55,316 nt of DNA from assembly GCA_021298395.1 (NCBI GenBank), contig JAJTFH010000009.1, forward strand, positions 1-55,316, given 5' to 3'. The DNA is from Gemmatimonadota bacterium. GTDB taxonomy: Bacteria > Gemmatimonadota > Gemmatimonadetes > Gemmatimonadales > Gemmatimonadaceae. The notes under the pieces were generated by a model, which was given only the letters and a program-made list of their open reading frames with translations, did not search any database and was not told the origin of the DNA. Position 1 is the stretch's first letter; every line of letters starts with the position of its first letter. This document shows positions 55,316 to 55,316 of this stretch, in pieces. Position numbers and translations under genes: made by a program.

Positions 55316-55316
55316 A

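Overview
The window is 55 kb of dense, very GC-rich bacterial chromosome. Most codons end in G or C, and neighbouring genes often overlap by 1-4 bases (ATGA or TGATG junctions). The gene content suggests a Gemmatimonadota-like bacterium: a bacillithiol-type BshB1 deacetylase, an MglA GTPase inside a dnaX-recR operon, DUF2911 and M28 secreted proteins, and a repeated -10-like hexamer placed 6-7 bases before start codons. The phylum is an inference, because no rRNA or tRNA gene is visible. I saw no CRISPR array, insertion sequence or prophage.

Layout. 39-7616 (minus): an envelope-signalling operon of a giant multi-TM histidine kinase, a tandem pseudokinase-kinase and a TonB-dependent receptor. 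7695-8375: a secreted hypothetical protein. 8450-17074 (plus): a TolC / membrane-fusion / MacB-type ABC exporter with four permeases in an A-B-A-B order and an internal promoter. 17159-19107: an RNA helicase and a Spy-like periplasmic protein. 19108-23635: a GNAT gene divergent from a coupled bshB1-kynA-kynB-M28 peptidase operon. 23656-25919: cysteine desulfurase and mnmA (tRNA thiolation). 25963-32697 (minus): dnaX-ybaB-recR-mglA-pgsA-cinA, then grpE-dnaJ, with the SRP RNA just upstream of dnaX.

33054-41067 (minus) is a run of central-carbon genes: transaldolase, pyruvate kinase, a truncated metallo-beta-lactamase-fold protein, glucose-6-phosphate isomerase, class II aldolase, a YihY-family membrane protein and threonine aldolase. 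41100-47763 is the most unusual part: two divergent units that encode a family 2 glycosyltransferase, a membrane-anchored HEAT-repeat protein, an Hpt / degenerate REC / degenerate GGDEF / REC protein, a stand-alone receiver and a TPR outer-membrane barrel protein. It looks like a phosphorelay-controlled exopolysaccharide synthesis and export system, and most of it has less extreme codon use than the surrounding genes.

47821-55316: a DUF2911 protein, a CarH/LitR-like MerR-B12 photoreceptor regulator with a candidate operator, an M19 dipeptidase and a Tat-exported D-aminoacylase, then ahcY with an ArsR-methyltransferase regulator whose start codon lies in a perfect palindrome, and finally a partial gene cut by the window edge.

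Across the window the hexamer TA(G/T/A)(A/C)TT sits 6-7 bases ahead of ATG/GTG/TTG codons and also 6 bases before the expected 5' end of the SRP RNA. This suggests that many transcripts are leaderless, and it was used here to choose several start codons.
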